A stretch of 64,000 nucleotides of DNA from Naasia sp. SYSU D00057 (GTDB taxonomy: Bacteria; Actinomycetota; Actinomycetes; Actinomycetales; Microbacteriaceae). The stretch's first letter is position 1; every line of letters starts with the position of its first letter. Positions 61,592 through 64,000 of the stretch are shown in pieces. The notes below the pieces were generated by a model. The model saw only the letters and a program-made list of their open reading frames with translations. It was not told where the DNA came from and made no database searches. The DNA is taken from NCBI RefSeq assembly GCF_017916505.1, contig NZ_JAFMSZ010000002.1, positions 434,001-498,000 on the forward strand. Direction: 5' to 3'. The position numbers were made by a program, and so were the translations under genes.

Positions 61592-62497
61592 ATGCTCGGC
61601 CGGATCACCAACCAGCAGATGCTGGTCTCATCGCAGCGGAACCTCACGTCCTCGCGCGCCCTGCTCGTCCAGCTGCAGGAGCAGGCGTCGAGCGGCCGCG
61701 CCGTCACGAAGCCCTCCGACGACCCCTCCGCCACCGCGTCGATCATGCGGCTGCGCTCGGAGCAGCGGTCGGTCACGCAGTACGGCACGAACATCTCGGA
61801 CGGCCTCGCGTGGATGTCCACCCTGGACAACGCGCTCACCCACACCGAGGACCTCCTGCGCCAGGCGCGCGAACTCACGCTCCGGGGCGCCAACAGCGGC
61901 GTGATGACGCCGGCGACCCGAGAGGCGATCGCCACCCAGCTGGACGGCCTCAAGTCCGACCTGCTGCAGCAGGCGAACACCACCTACCTGGGCCGTCCCA
62001 TCTTCGCCGGCAGCTCCAACGCGGGCAGCGCATTCACGGGCGCCGACTCGGTGACCCCCGCGCCGTACACCTTCTCCGGGGCCGACGGCGCGACCGTGAC
62101 CCGGCGGATCAACGACACGGAGACGATCGTGGTGGACGCGAACGGGGAATCGACCTTCGGGAGCGGGGCGGGCTCGCTCTTCGCCTCGATCGACTCGATC
62201 GTGCAGGACCTGCGCGACGGCAAGGACGTCTCGGCCCGCCTCGCCGAGCTCGACGCCCACCGCGAGAACATCACCACCCAGCATGCGCTCGTGGGCGCGC
62301 GCTACGCTCGGATGGAACAGGCGCAGGAGACCAACCTCTCCCAGTCGGTGGCCCTCGAGACGCAGCGGTCGGGCATCGAGGACGCCGATCCGGCCAAGAC
62401 CATCATCGATCTCAAGGCCCAGGAGCTGACCTACCAGACGGCCCTGGCGGTCACCGCCCGCGCCCTCCAGCCGACCCTCCTCTCCTACCTCTCGTGA
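61592..62497 (+). CDS. flgL: Flagellar hook-associated protein FlgL (HAP3)
   Basis: Second junction protein, flagellin-like at its ends. 301 residues from MLGRITNQQMLVSSQRNLTS. It has LQEQASSGRAVTKPSDDPSA, GTNISDGLAWMSTLDNALTH and LLRQARELTLRGANSGVMTP at the N-terminus and KTIIDLKAQELTYQTALAVT at the C-terminus. Its stop overlaps the fliW start (GTGA). Confidence 0.95.
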   Translation: MLGRITNQQMLVSSQRNLTSSRALLVQLQEQASSGRAVTKPSDDPSATASIMRLRSEQRSVTQYGTNISDGLAWMSTLDNALTHTEDLLRQARELTLRGANSGVMTPATREAIATQLDGLKSDLLQQANTTYLGRPIFAGSSNAGSAFTGADSVTPAPYTFSGADGATVTRRINDTETIVVDANGESTFGSGAGSLFASIDSIVQDLRDGKDVSARLAELDAHRENITTQHALVGARYARMEQAQETNLSQSVALETQRSGIEDADPAKTIIDLKAQELTYQTALAVTARALQPTLLSYLS

Positions 62498-62904
62498 GCA
62501 CCATGGCCCCCACCCTGCCCGGCACGACTCTCAACCTCACCTTCACCGCGCCTCCGCCCGGCCTGTCCCCCGTCGTCGACTTCGTGCTCTCGCCGGTCGA
62601 GGGCGCGATCGGCCTCTTCACGCTGCGCGACACCGCGGGCGCAGACCTGCGCCTGTTCCTCGTCGACCCCGCCGTCTTCGTCCCCGAGTACGCGCCCGTC
62701 CTCACGGAGGAGCACTCGGCCGCCGTCGGCGCCCCGGCGGGCTCGCCGCTCAGTGTCTACGTCGTCGCCACCATGTCGGAGGCGGGCCCCGTCGTGAACC
62801 TGCTCGCGCCGATCCTCGTCGACGAGGAGAACGGCGCCGCTGCCCAGGTGATCCTCGACGGCGACTGGCCGCTCCGCGCGGAGCTCGTCGCCCCCGCCGC
62901 CTGA
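62494..62904 (+). CDS. fliW: Flagellar assembly factor FliW
   Basis: Binds flagellin and CsrA; when flagellin is scarce it is free to block CsrA. 136 residues from a GTG overlapping flgL; an ATG at 62503 is an alternative start. LNLTFTAPPPGLSPVVDFVL, GAIGLFTLRDTAGADLRLFL, VDPAVFVPEYAPVLTEEHSA and VVATMSEAGPVVNLLAPILV follow the FliW pattern. Last gene of its unit, ending at a strong palindrome. Confidence 0.9.
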   Translation: MSTMAPTLPGTTLNLTFTAPPPGLSPVVDFVLSPVEGAIGLFTLRDTAGADLRLFLVDPAVFVPEYAPVLTEEHSAAVGAPAGSPLSVYVVATMSEAGPVVNLLAPILVDEENGAAAQVILDGDWPLRAELVAPAA

Positions 62905-62915
62905 CTCGAACGCGA

Positions 62916-62977
62916 AACGGGCCGATCCGGCGTTTCCGGGCCTCCTAGGAAGCCCGGATCTGCCGGATCGGCCCGTT
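62916..62977. terminator. Bidirectional nested-palindrome terminator
   Basis: AACGGGCCGATCCGGC (62916-62931) pairs perfectly with GCCGGATCGGCCCGTT (62962-62977), a 16-bp outer stem. Inside, CCGGGC pairs with GCCCGG around CTCCTAGGAA. fliW (plus) and the membrane-protein gene (minus) converge here, so it ends both. Confidence 0.85.
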
Positions 62978-62989
62978 CGTCGTTCTGCG

Positions 62990-64000
62990 CTACTCGGCGA
63001 TGCCGGAGCGGGCGCGGTCGTACTCCGCGCGGCGCTCGGCCGACTCACGGTCGAACTCGGCGCGCGCCTCCGCGTTGCGGGCCTTCACCTTGCGGCCGCG
63101 GGCCGACGTCGCTAGCCCGAACCAGATCGACACCTCGCGGGCGATGACACCGCTCGCGATCGCGAGGGGGCTGAGGGCGATCGTGCCGAGGAAGCCCTGC
63201 ACCTCGTTCGGCGTGATCCGCGGGGCCACGGTGGCGAGGGCGCTGCCGAGGTAGCCGAAGTACACGGCGACGGCCACGAGGAAGCCGCCGATGAGCCACC
63301 AGGCCCAGCCCCCGCGGTTGACGATGAGCGACAGCACGATCATGCCGATCAGGAACACGATCACCGGGCCCCAGTAGGCGGGGCTGACGAGGAAGCTCGT
63401 GAACGAGCCGCCGAACCGGTCCGCCGTGCTGTTGACGGCGATGATCAGCGCCGCGACGCCCGCCCAGACGAGGGCGTAGACGATCGCTGCGAGCACCGAC
63501 ATGAGGATGCCGAAGCCGCGGTTGCCCTTCTTGCGGGGCGGGACCGGCGAGTCGAGGAACGCCGGACGCGAGGGCGGCGGCGCGGCGACCGGCGCCTCCC
63601 CTGTGGTCTGCACCGGAGCGGTGGGGGCGGGGATCGGCACCGGCGCCTCCGCGGGCGGCGCGACGGCGCCGCGCGGCTGGGCCTCCTCGGGCCGGGCGTC
63701 CCGGATGCCGGCGGTGTCGCCGCTGTCGGCGGTGTCCTCGGTCCGCTTGTCGTCCCCGGGGGCGGGCACCGCGGCGACCGCGGTGCGCTCCTGCTCGGCG
63801 CTGTCGCGCGGGGCGTCGTCGGCGGGGCGATCGTCGCGGGGCTCGGTGCGCGACTCGCCGGCGCTCCGCTCGTCCGCCCGCTCGGGCGCCGGCGGGACGG
63901 GCGGCACGGCGGCGACCGACGGCTCCGCTGCCGACGTCTGGTCCGGCACCGCGGCGGCGCGCGCCTGGGAGAGGCGCGGGGCCTCTGTGGTCGGCTGCTC
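62990..64000 (-). CDS. Membrane protein with long acidic/proline-rich N-terminus, 5' end outside the window
   Basis: At least 336 residues; the reading frame stays open to the right edge, so the true start probably lies beyond it (a GTG at 63949 is possible). Residues up to ~140 from that GTG are Pro/Ala/Glu/Arg-rich and disordered. Four hydrophobic spans follow (about 147-172, 187-206, 212-232 and 250-275 on the same numbering), with a motif GNRGFGILMSVLAAIVYALV. The C-terminus is a charged helix (ARAEFDRESAERRAEYDRAR). Function unknown; convergent with fliW. Confidence 0.7.
   Translation of the reverse strand, partial: EQPTTEAPRLSQARAAAVPDQTSAAEPSVAAVPPVPPAPERADERSAGESRTEPRDDRPADDAPRDSAEQERTAVAAVPAPGDDKRTEDTADSGDTAGIRDARPEEAQPRGAVAPPAEAPVPIPAPTAPVQTTGEAPVAAPPPSRPAFLDSPVPPRKKGNRGFGILMSVLAAIVYALVWAGVAALIIAVNSTADRFGGSFTSFLVSPAYWGPVIVFLIGMIVLSLIVNRGGWAWWLIGGFLVAVAVYFGYLGSALATVAPRITPNEVQGFLGTIALSPLAIASGVIAREVSIWFGLATSARGRKVKARNAEARAEFDRESAERRAEYDRARSGIAE

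Noticed and set aside
34519-62904. Non-flagellar type III secretion system
   Set aside because: Flagellin, FliD, hook, HAP and MotAB genes are all present, so it is a flagellum.

Overview
The window is a very GC-rich actinobacterial chromosome segment, most likely from the Microbacteriaceae (Micrococcales). The signs are the ribosomal gene order (rpmJ-rpsM-rpsK-rpoA-rplQ without rpsD, and rplE-rpsH without rpsN), Ala/Lys/Glu-rich tails on many ribosomal proteins, frequent GTG starts with ATGA/GTGA overlaps, and dispersed TCGAGACGC-type palindromes. The genus is not identified. No tRNA, rRNA, CRISPR array, insertion sequence or prophage was seen.

Layout. (1) Bases 1-156: N-terminal end of a LigD-type polymerase-domain gene. 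(2) 344-3939 (minus): infA-rpmJ-rpsM-rpsK-rpoA-rplQ, with REP-like palindromes in the spacers and a strong terminator after rplQ. (3) 3991-11507: a mannitol phosphotransferase module (mtlD, mtlF, mtlA, then ptsI, ptsH and a lone IIB-like gene on minus; a PRD/EIIA regulator divergent on plus). It sits between infA and adk, where many bacteria have a continuous spc/alpha supercluster. (4) 11611-23295 (minus): the S10-spc operon from rpsJ to secY-adk, preceded by a structured leader of about 370 nt. (5) 23891-28271 (minus): an AbiEi-like/nuclease-fold gene, topoisomerase IB, a membrane protein and a divergent MurE-like ligase, with nested palindromes between them. (6) 28404-33114 (minus): the str operon rpsL-rpsG-fusA and tuf with recognisable promoters and hairpins. 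(7) 33186-34516: a hydrolase and a small membrane protein. (8) 34519-62904: a nearly complete flagellar cluster. (9) 62990 to the right edge: a membrane protein that runs off the window.

The flagellar block has three transcription blocks. A long minus-strand series runs flgB-flgC-fliE-fliF-fliG-fliH-fliI-fliJ-(NlpC/P60)-fliK-flgD-flgE, then flbD-motA-motB, fliM-fliN-fliO-fliP-fliQ-fliR-flhB-flhA, an flhF-like gene and csrA. A late minus-strand unit carries flagellin, fliD, fliS and a FliT-like gene, next to the sigma-28 gene. A divergent plus-strand unit carries flgN-flgK-flgL-fliW. The flagellin gene has a clear sigma-28 promoter (TAAC-N15-GCCGATAG), and its short leader is full of GGA motifs. 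With csrA and fliW both present this suggests the flagellin/FliW/CsrA partner switch. Chemotaxis genes, fliL, flgF and flgG are absent from the window. FliM lacks the usual CheY-binding peptide, and the FlhF-like protein lacks a GTPase P-loop.

The features most worth following up are the nested palindromes flanking the AbiEi-like gene, the S10 leader, the divergent MurE paralogue, the PTS module inside the ribosomal region, and the odd flagellar parts (NlpC/P60 in the export operon, GTPase-less FlhF-like protein, FliM without CheY peptide). I did not find a wholly new multi-gene system that I could defend.
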